NCBI GenBank assembly: GCA_030247855.1
Contig: JAPDRN010000041.1
Coordinates: 186,001-250,000 of the forward strand
DNA length: 64,000 nt
From: Knufia peltigerae
Lineage: Eukaryota; Ascomycota; Eurotiomycetes; Chaetothyriales; Trichomeriaceae
Reading direction: 5' to 3'
Below are positions 33,697 to 45,609 of this stretch, piece by piece (position 1 is the stretch's first letter; each line of letters starts with the position of its first letter). Both the position numbers and the translations under genes were made by a program. The notes beneath the pieces are model-generated. The model did no database searches, had not been told where the DNA came from, and worked only from the letters and a program-made list of their open reading frames with translations.

Positions 33697-36534
33697 TCAT
33701 ACAGACAACTCTCCGGCAATCTGGTCATACCATCTCCCGTGCGCTTTGAGATCGACCGCCCGAATTCGATCCAAAGCGTCAACCAGACGGTTGACCTCCT
33801 CGAGAAATTCAGGCATGCCGGCCCTGGCCAGGACCTCTGCCGCACCCGTCGTGGTTCGGACTCTTTCCTGGGTTCCGTTGGCGGAAAGCCTGGCAAAGAC
33901 ATGTTCACGAAGTGACTTGAGCAGGAAGCTGGCGATCTGTTCTGTAAACACATCTCCACCGAGGCTATGCTCATCCTCAGAGGGCCGGTACGTCGACTGA
34001 CTGTGGATAGCATCCTGTCGGTCATGCTCCGCCGAATCGGCATTCTTGGCGGCATCGGCCGCCGGTGGTAAAACACGGCCGACGAAATTGGACAGACCTT
34101 CCTTGATACTGTCCGGCATCATGTGCGATGATTCAACCAGAGACACGACGCGATTGGCGTCCACATTCAACAAGTCTAGGGACATCAACCGTTCGGCATC
34201 CTTTGTCCACAGTGACTCCCTGTTGCGCCTCAGTCGAATCTTGGTCGTGAGCAAAATCGACGAGGTTGCCACCACTTGGAAAGCGCGCGCCCTCCACTTG
34301 AGCAGACGGATGTAGTCCAGTTGCAGAGTCTCTGGCACGTCCTGGAAGCACAGATGGGTGTTGCGCAAGACTAGGTCGGTCAAACCTCTTGCGTACACGG
34401 CACCACCACTTGCATTCACACCGACCATACCCTTTGAATTGGACCACCATTGCCTGGTTCGGTCGAGACGATGGACATCATCTTCAAGCTCTTTCTCAAA
34501 AGACGCCACTTCGTGCTCGTGCCCATGCTCCAAAACAGACTGGGACGCCAGTCTGAATTGAAAATTGATGTGATCCAAGGTCATCAAATCAATGATGTTG
34601 ATCAGGTCGAAAAGACGGTCAATCGTATCGCTGGTCGTGTCGTTCGTGAAAGCCTGGACGATTTCATCACGTCCTGGCGAACAAATTTGTGCAATCAAGC
34701 CAGAAATGGTGTCAAAAAATGCAGTGTAGGAGAACATTCCATTCCTGCATTGCTGATTGATCAATGCCGGGTCTAAAAATCCATCAAATCGATCGTAAAG
34801 AGGATGTCGTTGACTGACGAGGTTCATCAATTTCTCACGAATGAGGATGGCCATGGCATGGGTCCAAGTGGCCGCCGCGTCGCTATTCCCGTCTTGCATG
34901 CTACTCCGCATGTTGGAGCGGAGCGAGCTCATCAGGTCCTTTCGAGCCTCGGTCCAAGGGCGTTGCTGCACCTCGAAGCTGCCGTTGATCAAGATCTCGT
35001 GAGCAATCTCACGGTTCGAAGGCAAGACCGTCATGATTTGACCAAGGTTGTTGGCAAAAGTGGAACTCTTAGACTCCCTGTGGCGATGATATGGTTGTGG
35101 CGTCGCTGGGGGTGTAATTGGTGCTCCATTAACAGACGAGGGACCACTGTTGGCCGGTGTTGATGCTCGTGGGACCTGTCGCACGGCTGTCTGCCGCTGT
35201 TCGGCGGCTCGTTGCTTTCGGGCTTTTCGTACGGCCAGTCTGACTCTCGATAGAGCTTCTTCCGGTCCAGCAAGTCTCTTCAGCCTGGCCAGCAGTTTCA
35301 CTTGCTCTTGGCGGACGGCATCCAGATAATCCTCGGCGACATGTCCTTCGTGGTCGTTCTTGGTCGCCTGCAGGATGAGATCGAGATTGACGAAAGAGTT
35401 GACCATGACGTCGACGAGAACACCAAGGTCTTGGTTCTTCCAAGCGTCAAAAGTGGCAGAGAAATCATTAAAGGCGAAACACAAGGCTTCTCTCGTGGAG
35501 GCTGCCGTGTCTCGTCGCGACTTTGGCGGTCTGATTTTCATGTGTGATTCGAAGGCTTCGACCAAAGTACTCGCCTTGGCCATCAGTTCTTGCTCTTGAG
35601 GCTGGCTCCCACCGTGGCTGAATGCTTGCATCGGGTGTGACAAGATCAGATACGCACTCAAGAAGATACGGACGGGGCCGGTGGTCTCCTGGCCGTCTTC
35701 CAGCACGTCCAAGTGCTTCAGCAGCCGCGAGGTGACGGTGGTGGTCTTGTCTGTCGAGAGGAGCCTCGTCAAATCCTCGAAAGAAAGTGACTGAGCGCGA
35801 ATCAAGTCCAATTCCATGGCAGAGAAGTCGGCAATGATCTTGCGACCGCGGTAGGATCGCCAAGTTCGCTGGATCACCTTTGCAGCATATGCTCGACTTG
35901 ATTGTGTCAATGCGATGGGCGAGACCTTCTTTTCCTCGACAGCTGCCAGCGAAGTCGTCCTTGGTCTTCGCATACCCTGCTGGTACATGGATTTTCGTCG
36001 GGCCGCCTCTGCAAATTTCTCGGCCATGTCCTCCTTGAGTCTGGCCAGCTCTGCTGCCTTTCTCTCCTTCGTCTCTTCGGCAATCTTCTTTGCACGTCGG
36101 ACCTCCTCTTCACACCTTGCCGTGATTTCAGCGAGGAGCTTCTCCCGTGCCGCCTGCGCAGCCAAGGCTCTCTCCTCGCTGTACGAGACACCTCGCGCGG
36201 CTTTGGCAGCGGCGGCCCTCACCCTGACCTGTTCTGCGTGAGCAGCTCTATCCGCCAGACGTGCCTTTCGACTCTCAATGATCGAGGCACGCCGGAGGTG
36301 CTGTGCGACGTGGGTGCTCGCGGGTCCGCCATGACTGGACCGGTTCGAGGTGTGAGAGTGAATCGAGGAGAGGGAGCTTCGACGGGAGGAATTGGCAGAG
36401 GACTTCCGGCGAGCGCTCGTCTTCCGGCAAAAGCGGGCGGCAAGACGAGGTGGTGGTTCCGGGTAGGTCTGGTCGGAGTCTGAAGCAAGTTGCATGTCGA
36501 CGTCTTGCGATTCTGGTGTCGCTGGTTGCATCAT
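33697..36534 (-). CDS. T-complex 11 (TCP11)/Sok1-family protein with IQ motif, single exon
   Basis: 945 residues without introns. The first 100 residues are Ser/Arg-rich. Residues of about 100-200 form a long Ala/Arg/Glu-rich coiled coil (EEVRRAKKIAEETKERKAAEL). An IQ calmodulin-type motif, AAKVIQRTWRSYRGRKI, follows near 216. The rest is the helical TCP11 domain, with EIAHEILINGSFEV, LIREKLMNLVS and LDYIRLLKWRARAFQVVATSSILL. Yeast Sok1 is a high-copy suppressor of protein kinase A loss, and TCP11 proteins act in cAMP-linked signalling in mammals. The family is clear. The role in this organism is inferred. Confidence 0.88.
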   Translation of the reverse strand: MMQPATPESQDVDMQLASDSDQTYPEPPPRLAARFCRKTSARRKSSANSSRRSSLSSIHSHTSNRSSHGGPASTHVAQHLRRASIIESRKARLADRAAHAEQVRVRAAAAKAARGVSYSEERALAAQAAREKLLAEITARCEEEVRRAKKIAEETKERKAAELARLKEDMAEKFAEAARRKSMYQQGMRRPRTTSLAAVEEKKVSPIALTQSSRAYAAKVIQRTWRSYRGRKIIADFSAMELDLIRAQSLSFEDLTRLLSTDKTTTVTSRLLKHLDVLEDGQETTGPVRIFLSAYLILSHPMQAFSHGGSQPQEQELMAKASTLVEAFESHMKIRPPKSRRDTAASTREALCFAFNDFSATFDAWKNQDLGVLVDVMVNSFVNLDLILQATKNDHEGHVAEDYLDAVRQEQVKLLARLKRLAGPEEALSRVRLAVRKARKQRAAEQRQTAVRQVPRASTPANSGPSSVNGAPITPPATPQPYHRHRESKSSTFANNLGQIMTVLPSNREIAHEILINGSFEVQQRPWTEARKDLMSSLRSNMRSSMQDGNSDAAATWTHAMAILIREKLMNLVSQRHPLYDRFDGFLDPALINQQCRNGMFSYTAFFDTISGLIAQICSPGRDEIVQAFTNDTTSDTIDRLFDLINIIDLMTLDHINFQFRLASQSVLEHGHEHEVASFEKELEDDVHRLDRTRQWWSNSKGMVGVNASGGAVYARGLTDLVLRNTHLCFQDVPETLQLDYIRLLKWRARAFQVVATSSILLTTKIRLRRNRESLWTKDAERLMSLDLLNVDANRVVSLVESSHMMPDSIKEGLSNFVGRVLPPAADAAKNADSAEHDRQDAIHSQSTYRPSEDEHSLGGDVFTEQIASFLLKSLREHVFARLSANGTQERVRTTTGAAEVLARAGMPEFLEEVNRLVDALDRIRAVDLKAHGRWYDQIAGELSV

Positions 36535-37914
36535 GGTGACCTCGGGGTGTTGGTATCGTAATAGATCAAAGATCAGACGACGTATGGAAATGACTATGCC
36601 ATCAAGTGTAGAAAGTCGAAATGGCCGAGAGGCGAAGCTTCGAAATCGAACGAACCACGGAGAAAGGTTCAGAGTCTGATTGTTGTGTTGTTTAGTTAAG
36701 CAGCTGGTCCAGAGTGGCCAAGCGCCGACGGAAAGGAGTCTGGCGGAGGCAAAAGTGTACCGGAAGAGAAGGATAAAGACAGACTGCGAAAGCGCCGAGG
36801 AGAAATGAAGGAGGAGGAGACGTCAGGATGTCCGGAGTAGATATGAGGAAGAAGGGGGGTGAGAAGAGGGAAGCTTGGTTGCGTGGTGGGAGGCTGGGGT
36901 CGATGCGCAGCAGATGAGGAGAGAAGAGGCACCGACGACGAGGTTTGGCCACGACATGGAACCTGCTCGGTCCTGCGATACCTGATTTTGCTGCTGCCGT
37001 AAGCCTATTATTTGCCCTCCAAGGCCCTAGGGATCCGGTGCCTCGACTCTCTTGGGCGCTAGCTTAGGGTCTTGATCCATGGGTGGCTCCGGCGCCATCA
37101 GTGCCGCTCCCAGCGATTGCCAGCCTTGTGCCTCCCCCAAGCGAACGGCTCGTGGTTCGCTTGACGCGCCCCGGACCTGCAACCGGTCAAGGCTCTTTAG
37201 GCTCGCCAGGAGCCCCTCGCTTGGCCCGGGAGGGTTGCAAGCAGCGGAAACGCAGATCCAGCCACTGATGCAACTGGAGGTCATTGCGATGCGCAGTGTA
37301 CGATTGTAAGTACTCCGTACATAGTTAGCTATTTGCGGTATAACACTCCGCACTGGAAGTCATAGCCAGCCATCCACTCCGGTCTTGTTGGTCCCGGGTC
37401 ACTGACTGCCCGAGTACTAGCTACGAGCACTCGGCTTCGTAATCATACAATCATACAATATTCATGACCGAGTCTCGAATCCCTGGCCAGTCTGTGGCCC
37501 GAGTTGTGCAAGCATACAGTTCACTATCTCGATGACATGATAGCTCAACAGAAATACTACCGACCAAAGGCTAAGAAAGGACTCCAGACTTCACCGTCCA
37601 CGATATTACATAATGTACAAATCGCCGCAGCCTTTCTATTGTTCAACTCGATCTTGCTCGCTTCGTACACAAGGTGCTCCCGGACAGGCCAGGATATATC
37701 CAGTAGCTTCCCATCACCCATTCTCACCTCATATCGTCGTAATGAATTATGCGAAATCGCCTCCCATATACTGCATGCGCCTGCTCAACACCGCCTATAT
37801 GCAATGAGGATACAATAACGCCTCCAAAACCCACGGTAAAATTCTGCAGCATTCCCCAGGGGTTCCAACTGTTGCGAGTAGTCCAGCACATGGAACGCCT
37901 TTTGTAGATCTAGG
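36535..37914. other. Intergenic, 1.4 kb
   Basis: Promoter of the Sok1-like gene, then a G/C-rich patch (37020-37270) with an 8-bp inverted repeat at 37139-37146 and 37155-37162, then an exact TACTCCGTA at 37311-37319. No gene seen. Confidence 0.4.
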
Positions 37915-40392
37915 TCAGGTAAAATTGACAGTGTTCCCCGTCTTGCCCTCTCTCGCCAACCGAGCCTGAGCTCTCTCTGCTCGTCTGCGGCGACGGTTGT
38001 TGGCATATTCGGTGGCACCGCTGGTCTCGGTTGTAGGTGATGTGATAGCACTTCCTCCTGGTCCCAGATTACTCATGGACCCTGGTATCGGCGGAGGTGC
38101 TGGTACATGGTAGGCCTGTCCTGTTTGAGGATCGACTCCTTGCGTCCCTGGGGGCGGCGGGGTCGGATACATGGGAACTGTGCCGGGAACTGGAGGGGCC
38201 AGATGCTCGGGATACATTGATGCAGAGGTTGCGGCGGCGGCGGCTTCATTATGCGCAGCTTGTTCAGCCTCCCTGGCTTCTGTTCGTCTCCAACGCCGAT
38301 CGCCACTCGATGCAGCTCCTAGACCGTCACCATCGCTACTGCTGAAGCTGGAATTTCGACGTCTTCTCCCTGCAGAAGCTGCACGTTGTTTTCTTCGAGC
38401 TTCACGCTGGGCTACAGCCTCTTCTTCCGTCAACCGTCTCAACGTTACGTGACGCCCGTCGCTGTGCATCTTGACGTTCAGGCTCACGGGAGGTGATTCC
38501 ACGGAGTCTGTGTGCCTGCCACTGTGCCGTCTGCGTGACAGATCTGCGGCTGCGGCTCCAGCAGCAACCCCTGCCATGCCTGCTGCTGCTTCTTCTCCGA
38601 GGTGATGCCTGTGTCTTTGGCGGCCAGACGCTGTCGTGTAGAGCTCACTACCAGATGAGTCCAGATGTGGAGGCGGAATAGGAGGTACATCAGCAGGCAT
38701 GGCACTGGGATGGCCGGGGGTGTGAATCATAGGATCAGTGCCTACCGGTCTGATCCTGTCCCGATCAGCAAGCGCACTCGCCGCCGCAGCACCGGCGCCG
38801 GCCACGGGCAAGGCCCCGCTTGCACCTGGTCGGCTTTCCAGATCGCTAGTCAGGTCCGACGCAGACTGACTTCCCATCCGATTATGTCGAACTCTTCGGG
38901 GCGGCGTAATCCCGTCGCCAGTGTAGCCGTGGGCTCCGTTCATTCGAGAAATTCTTTCCTGCTCAACCCGCCGGTCGTCCCTTCGCGGCTTTCGCTTGAA
39001 CAATTGTCGCACTGCGAATACCGCCCCTCCTGCAGCCAGCGCATCTCTAAATGTGTGCGTTCGTCGATCTTGTCGTGACGGCGACGCTGAGGCAAAAGAG
39101 TCGGTATACGACAGGGAGGAGTCCGAATGACGTCTTCCCGAGCCTGGGGTCAATGGAGGTTGGGCCAGGGGGTGAGTAGGTCGAACATATCCAGGGCTTG
39201 CTCCGACAGGAGTAACAGGGCGTCCTAGCGGTCGACCCTCTTCAACCCGTGACATTGAGTCCGTGGTGACGGACTGATTGCCCCCAAGAGCTGGCCGTGG
39301 AGGTCTATAGGGGCCAACATCAGAATCATCGTCATCACGATCCTTGCGACCGAATAACTTTTTGGCCGCAGCCACTGCGCCTCCTATTGCGGCGACTTGA
39401 AGAAGCCGGTGTCCGATGCCTGTATCATGGCGACGAGGATCAGACACTTTTTCGTCGGTGTAGTATGAAGTCGAGCTTTCTTCGGTACCAGTGTCGCTCG
39501 GATGTGGCCGGTGGCGGGAAGATCGCCTCTTGAACAGTGCGGCCAGCCCAGCCCCAGCCGCGCCGGCTACTGCGAGTTTTCCTAGGCCAGAGTGTTGGTG
39601 TCGAGGGGGCCTAGAGACAATTTCATCACTGTAATAGCTGCCACCAGTATCATACTGCGCTCTTCTACGCTCCGCCAACCACTCTAGGATAAAGTACAAA
39701 ACGAGCAATGCAAACACATATAAGGTGTAGAGGACGAAAAGGTATAGTGGTGACCCATACAGGGTCAGGCCGAGCGCGATCTGGACGATGCCCAGAAGAG
39801 CAATAGCCCGGCCGAACCAGTGGTGAAGCATTGCCCGGACAGGAATGTGAAGTCTTGTGCGTCGCTTCTCTTTTCTGTGAAGCAAGCATCCGCCGATGGC
39901 TTGAACCCAGATCAGGACGTAGATGGCCACACCTATGCCGTGATGCGGATTTGTCAAACTTCGATTAGGTCCGACTGCCATGAAGCCCAGGATGAACACC
40001 ACTGTGCTCAACAGCAGGGTGAGTATCTGGAGCCATATGTGCAGGCGCAAGGCCATCCGTGGCTGTCGGCCATAGAATCGGACGAGGAAGATGGCCAGTG
40101 GAACTATTCCGAGGAATGTAACGGCAGCAATGATGCCGTGAGCTTCGACCAAGGAGTGGTATCCGCTCATGGTAAAGAACCTGTTGCCCATGCCTGGGTG
40201 TTGTCAGTGCTTGATCTTCTCTGTGCGGTGTCTCAGCATACCATTGTATCTCATTGTTGCAAAATTGAGCCCGACCAAATTGGGCAAGAGAAAATCATCT
40301 CTTCCTGCATCCCATGTACCATCACCGACGTGCATTGTGCTCGAATCATACGAGCTGCTCCCTGGTGGAGCTAACTGCGGTGAGGGCGACAT
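37915..40392 (-). CDS. Cytochrome b561-domain membrane protein with long disordered tail, two exons
   Basis: Exons in transcript order are 40392-40242 and 40193-37915, giving 809 residues. The intron joins MRYNG to MGNRFFTMSGYHS. The N-terminal 200 residues carry several hydrophobic helices with the b561-type histidines, including YHSLVEAHGIIAA, LRLHIWLQ, NPHHGIGVAIY and MLHHWFGRAIALLG. Such domains bind two haems and pass electrons across membranes. After the last helix comes about 600 residues of Arg/Ser/Gly/Pro-rich, probably cytosolic sequence with recurring Gly/Ala-rich segments ending in basic residues (for example AVAGAAGAGLAALFKRR). Similar fungal proteins exist and are uncharacterised. 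An in-frame upstream frame reaches 40482, but the ATG at 40392 gives the family-like N-terminus. Confidence 0.83.
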
Positions 40393-41200
40393 GGCTCGTG
40401 TGTAGGAGAGGTCCTTGCTGGAGGATGACCTCCACTCATCAAAACGTGCGGACCATGCAAGAGCAGGGTCCAAGTCGAACAATCGTGATCTCCTTCTCTA
40501 TGGATTGTCTTGTATAGTCCGATGTTGTGAATCCTAGAACGATGGGATCGAGGTTGTGCGATTCGGAGGGCTGATCGAGGAACTTTTTGTTTACTTTGAG
40601 ATCTTGCGCGGGGTAGGGAAGTAGGATAGGCTTGTTTGGTGCTTTAGTTGACCAGGAACCACACAAACAAATTGACGAGGATCCGTTTCCTGTCTTTTCG
40701 TCACTTTGTCAAAGATCAGGCGGACAAGAGTGATGGACAGCAAGAATTGTCTGTGAGTTGTTCAGGTGCATGCAGTGCAAAGCAGGTTGGGCTGATCCAA
40801 ACATTCTGGTTCGCTGCCATTGTCCCCGTGACGCCAAGATCCGTTTTCGCCGGCGTTGGAACAGCAACCACTCGCTACCTCATCCGGTTATTCATTCACT
40901 TACCCGCAGTACTCACTCACCACGAAGTACAGCACACTCCCGATTCATTGTATTGTACTGATTGATGCTCCGTACAATACTCCCTGCCTATTGTTATGGA
41001 CTGTACAGACTAGACTGTCTCCACCACGTACCTTATCACATCGTCGGCGGAGCTCGGATTTCATCGCAAACTATCTTGCACGTTTCTCATTCATCATCTT
41101 ACGAGATCAATGAGACATCACTCCCAAGGACCGTGGTATAGAGTGTCGGTCTAGTGAGAACTGATGGTGATGAAAGGTCTCCAGGTCCCTCGACTGAATC
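40393..41200. other. Divergent promoter region
   Basis: About 800 bp between the b561 and cystinosin genes. No gene seen. Confidence 0.4.
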
Positions 41201-42220
41201 ATGACCAAGAGCAGCGATGGCGACTGGGCTACGTTGGTCAAAGCCCTTTCTAGGTAAGTGGAATACTTTGACGCGTGCCACTCTCCCTGTCGATAGGCAA
41301 ATGCTGATGCGTCGAGCAGTCTTCTAGGCTGGATCTAGTAAGTGAATATCGCTCTGGCCGAATGTCTTTCGATGCTCATGTCAACGCAGTACTCTATCTT
41401 GGAGTGCTTCTTTCTATCCGCAACCCTGGCTGAACTGGCGGCGTAAATCAACATTGGGTCTCGCTATCGACTTTCCTTTGCTCAATGTCCTTGGGTTTCT
41501 CTGCTACAGCATATCTTCCTGCGGGTTTCTGTACTCCGCCACAATCCGGAATCAATACGCTGCAAGACATCCAGCATCTCCCGAACCAACTGTTCAATTC
41601 AACGACGTGGTTTTCGGCGTGCATGCCGTGATCCTGGTTGTCCTGACCTATTCACAATTCTATCCCTGGTTGTGGGGATTCAAGGTATCATCACGCCAAC
41701 GGGCCGCGAAACCTGTCTTAGGTATTGTTTGGGGCAGTGTCCTGGCTATATTGGCTGTTATTGGAATCGTGGTCAGTCACTCTGGCCTTCAACATCAAGA
41801 TCCGCAGGAATGGGCGTGGATCGATGTGGTAGGTGCTTGTGTCGTGTCCCACCAGTAGAGCAGCCTATTTTAACATGCTGATAGCTCTATACCCTGGGCT
41901 ATGTGAAGCTCATCTGTACGTTTGTCAAGTACATCCCGCAGGTCATTGTGAATTTTGAGCGCAAATCCACGGTGGGTTGGAGCATCTCACAGATCTTATT
42001 CGACATCACTGGAGGGGTGCTGTCCTTGCTTCAATTGGTCATCGATGCTAGCTTTCAAGGTGACTGGAGCGGCATTACTGGCAACCCTTTGAAATTGGGT
42101 CTTTCCAATATCAGCATCATCTTCGACATCATTTTCATCGTTCAACACTTCATCCTGTACCGAAATCAAGAGGCCCGAATGAGTGATCAAGATGATTCGG
42201 AGCGGCCACTCCTGGGATAG
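41201..42220 (+). CDS. Cystinosin-type lysosomal/vacuolar cystine transporter, four exons
   Basis: Exons are 41201-41253, 41320-41337, 41390-41828 and 41885-42220, in frame, giving 281 residues. The second exon is only 18 bp. Two PQ-loop repeats are present: SFYPQPWLNWRRKSTLGLAI near residue 30 and VKYIPQVIVNFERKSTVGWS near 185. Each is followed by hydrophobic helices, seven in all as expected. The second loop is followed by ILFDITGG, where human cystinosin has a proton-coupling Asp. The protein exports cystine from the vacuole with protons (yeast Ers1, human CTNS). The C-terminus ends DSERPLLG, a possible acidic dileucine sorting signal. Confidence 0.92.
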
Positions 42221-45200
42221 CAGCTTGGCGCACACCAAATATAGGCCTGGAGAGAATACTCGTCGCATCAGTCTCTCCATGGATTGAGAAGCCGAGGGAC
42301 TGCATTTAGACGAACCTGGATCCGCTTACCCCTGAGGCTCCCCCGTCCACCACAGATGGTATATTAGACCTAGCCGTGTTGACCGACGCCTGTTCACGCC
42401 AACATCGAAAGCGAGACTTGCAGTCATTTCAAGGGCCTGGGCGTCATCACATACAAGGGCTGACAATGGCTAAATTTGTATGTAGACGTATAGGGGTAGC
42501 TTGAACATGTTGTTTTTCCTTGGTGACTTTCTTTTTCAAATGGGGACGAGACCCCGTCAGTGTCAGAGGCCTAACCTTTGTGTCGCTGCAGTCCTGGTTC
42601 GATGCGGCTCATGTCGGAAAGCATGGGGGCGATGACAACACAATCATGTTGTACTGGTCAGGAGGGACATTTTCTGACGTTGTCTGCAATGCCAACGAGG
42701 TTTGAGGCGCCTCTCGAAGGAAACCGAAAACGTCACAGTGCTTCCTCTTCAGTCACTCCGCTTCCTTCTAGTAAACCCTTGAACACTCCAGATGCAATAC
42801 TGGCATTAGTGCGGTTGGGCTGCAAAGCTGGTGGTCTGACATGTTGCCATGGGAGCGATGCACAATAAAAAGAACGATCGATCATGGGCGTCCTCGAGTC
42901 GACACGTCAGGGGGGCCCGAGGGTTTCTCGGGCACGTACATTTGCCGCCAACCTATGAAGTGATGACAAGGGGTCGTGTGGTCGAAGTTTACGTTCGACG
43001 ATGCTGCGGTGAGCTCATTATAGCTGTCCGCCTTGCCACTTGAAGGAGGACAGAAGCCCCTCTCTGGCGAAATAGCACCGGCTGCAGTAGACAGAACGAA
43101 GACTCGACACTACTGTAGGGAAGGGTCAAGCTAAGCACAACGCCTTCTTTGTGCAGAGAAGGACTTGGAAGATTCCGCCTGGGCACTAGAGAACAATGCT
43201 TGTAACAGTTAGTACGACTACGGAGCTGGGGGATGGTGTTGATAGGTCGCAGGGCCCATGCACGGCCGGGGGGAGCATTTTTGTTTTTTCTCGTCCTCCG
43301 TAGCGTGCGTAATAAAGATGCGGCTCTCGCTGGTACTGCAGAGTTTACAGTAGTTCCAAATCTTAGGCGAGAGAAATTTGAGCCTCTGTGCACTTTGTTC
43401 CCCGGTGTGGTGAGCTTAGGGGGATGTTTATTGGGTGTGGCCAGTCGGAGGGGTGATGCTTGTTACATGCGAGTACTACGTAGAGTCCTTGAGGCTCACT
43501 CGGTAAGTCTACCTAGGATTGTAAGTCTGCTTTACCTAATTAGGGAGTACTAGAGTATGGATAGTGTAGGTATTGTCAATTAGGCCACACACACACACAC
43601 TCTCTCTCTCTCTCCTGCGTCGATCGTGATCATTACATACGGAGTACTGGTCGTCTATGTGATCCATTCATGTATCGAACCTGGTCAGTGCCAGGACAAT
43701 CTCAGGTGCCACGAAAACACCTGGTCACTGCCATGTCCCCTTCCCGTCAGTCCCTGAGGTCCCCCGATCTAACGCACTGTTGTTACTCCCGTTGCAAGTC
43801 AACTATAAAAAGCCGTGCTCCATACGGATGCGAGTACCTACTTGGGCACTAATTCGAATGTCTTTTTACCTACAACTACTGTCCCCTGCCACGTCACCCC
43901 CGACCGACTCATACGCTCGAGTCCAAACGCAATAGTCTACTCGGTTGTCCACTGCCTTTTCTGGATGGCGAAGGTGTCAAGAATTGATGGACGTGTAGCT
44001 TAGCTTGTCGTCTTTTCTCTTTTGTCGCAAAATTACTCCGCTCTTCTCTTAATTGTACTCTGTACAGTAAGTGTACTTCGTATGTGCTCCGTATTTCGTA
44101 CGGAGTACTTGATCGGCCTATACCACAGTGGGGTATTGAGGACCTCTCAAGAGTAAGGCTCGTGGTGTTTCATTCTCATCTACTGTACAGTATGAACAGT
44201 ACGCAACATGTGTGTCCGTTAGACTCCTCTCTCGAATGGGATTCGCCAGACTTCCAAGCTCCAAGCCAACTTCCTCCGCGTCCCATAGTCCCTCGCGCCA
44301 CTCTCCCTTCGCCCCAGACACCCAATGATTTTTGACTTCCTTAGACGGCGGCAAACGACACGAATGGCGAGGTCCAACTTTGCTAATGGATACTCGCCTT
44401 CAACTGTCCACCGGCAACCCTTAGCGTTGCTCCAGCCAAATAAGGCAGTAGGCCTGCGTGCTTCTGTGGTTCAATCCACAGCAAAAAGAGCGTTTCAATC
44501 ACGGAGGGGTCCCTCGTGGACGGAGCCAGTCATCCAGTCTAGACCTGAATCCCAAGTCCACTCACATCATGATATCTGTACCAGGTCAGTCGGTCTATGC
44601 AGACTGGCCTGGCATATCACTCATTCATAGACCTGCTGACCCTCGCCGACCCTTCGTCTCTCCATCTCTAAACACCCAAGATCCCTGCCGATTCCTATCC
44701 TGATTTCGCCGGCCACGGTTCGCTTCTCTTGGACCATCAGCAGCCATCTCCGTCGACTCGAGTCCTCCCGAAACCATCGTGGCAGTGCAGCTAAGCCCCC
44801 ACGACTTCCACACCGTCCTCTCCTCTCGCGCTGATGCGGCTTTTGAGGCTCCTTCGCTCCACACCCCCGGGCCCAAGACCGTGTTGCAGCCTCGCAGAAC
44901 TGACTTGAACCTCACCGATTCCCCTCGACCTTGGTCTTCCGTACCACCCTTCCACTCGACTATCTGTCAGATCCCCAAGGTCGGCTGACGTCGATGAATA
45001 CCGTTGTGCAGCCTTCCCAGCCTGCACCGTCCCCCTCATTGACGCTGGCGTTGCGACAAGCATCCATTGGTATGAATGCCCCTCCAGCACTTTGTCCATT
45101 CTCCCTACGATCACGAACAAGCGACCCTGGATCGTTTCCTCGTTGGCTTCTCTTGCATTTCAGCCATTATTTTCCTTTCCAGTTGCCTGGCAAGCGGGAT

Positions 45201-45609
45201 CGTGGCGGTGGGCTGAAAGGGTCTGGAACACCACAGGTTTTCCCGGGTGGGCTGAACCCTTGCTTTGGGCGTGACGCCTTCACTTTTAATGGATTGTGTC
45301 CCAATGGCATCAGACAACATTGCAATGTGTTGATGCAATTTGTTTAACGCCCGATTTCTCTCGGCCGCTTCTCGATTGAGTCCGGGCGAATCTCGTTCAA
45401 GGTCGTTTCTTCCTCGTTCAAGTGCTGACATGGCAACTACACAGATCGAACCTTCCTGTACACCAACATTCCCCCAAGAAATCCTTGACCGTCCCATCGA
45501 TTTTTGGCTCTCGGATCGTGGGATATTCCGCCGTCCCAAGTCTTTTCGGTCAAGGCTTGATTCGGCCCTCGCTGTCGATTTTTCTACCATGTGATATTTC
45601 CGTCTATCC
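42221..45609. other. Long non-coding stretch, 3.4 kb
   Basis: 3' flank of the cystinosin gene, a CA/TC microsatellite, two exact TACGGAGTA motifs (43638-43646, 44099-44107), and what is probably a long leader and promoter of the C2H2 gene. Frames up to 168 residues occur but lack domains. The best, 43233-43553, has skewed composition. Confidence 0.45.
43586..43614. repeat. Compound (CA)n(TC)n microsatellite
   Basis: About seven CA units run directly into seven TC units. Confidence 0.85.

Noticed and set aside
33697..36534. Possible kinase or myosin identity suggested by the IQ motif in the Sok1-like protein
   Set aside because: No P-loop or kinase motifs are present. The long helical C-terminus fits TCP11/Sok1.
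37139..37162. Inverted repeat with 8-bp arms in the gap before the b561 gene
   Set aside because: A perfect 8-bp stem with an 8-base loop in a G/C-rich patch is expected by chance in a window this long, and no flanking feature supports a function.
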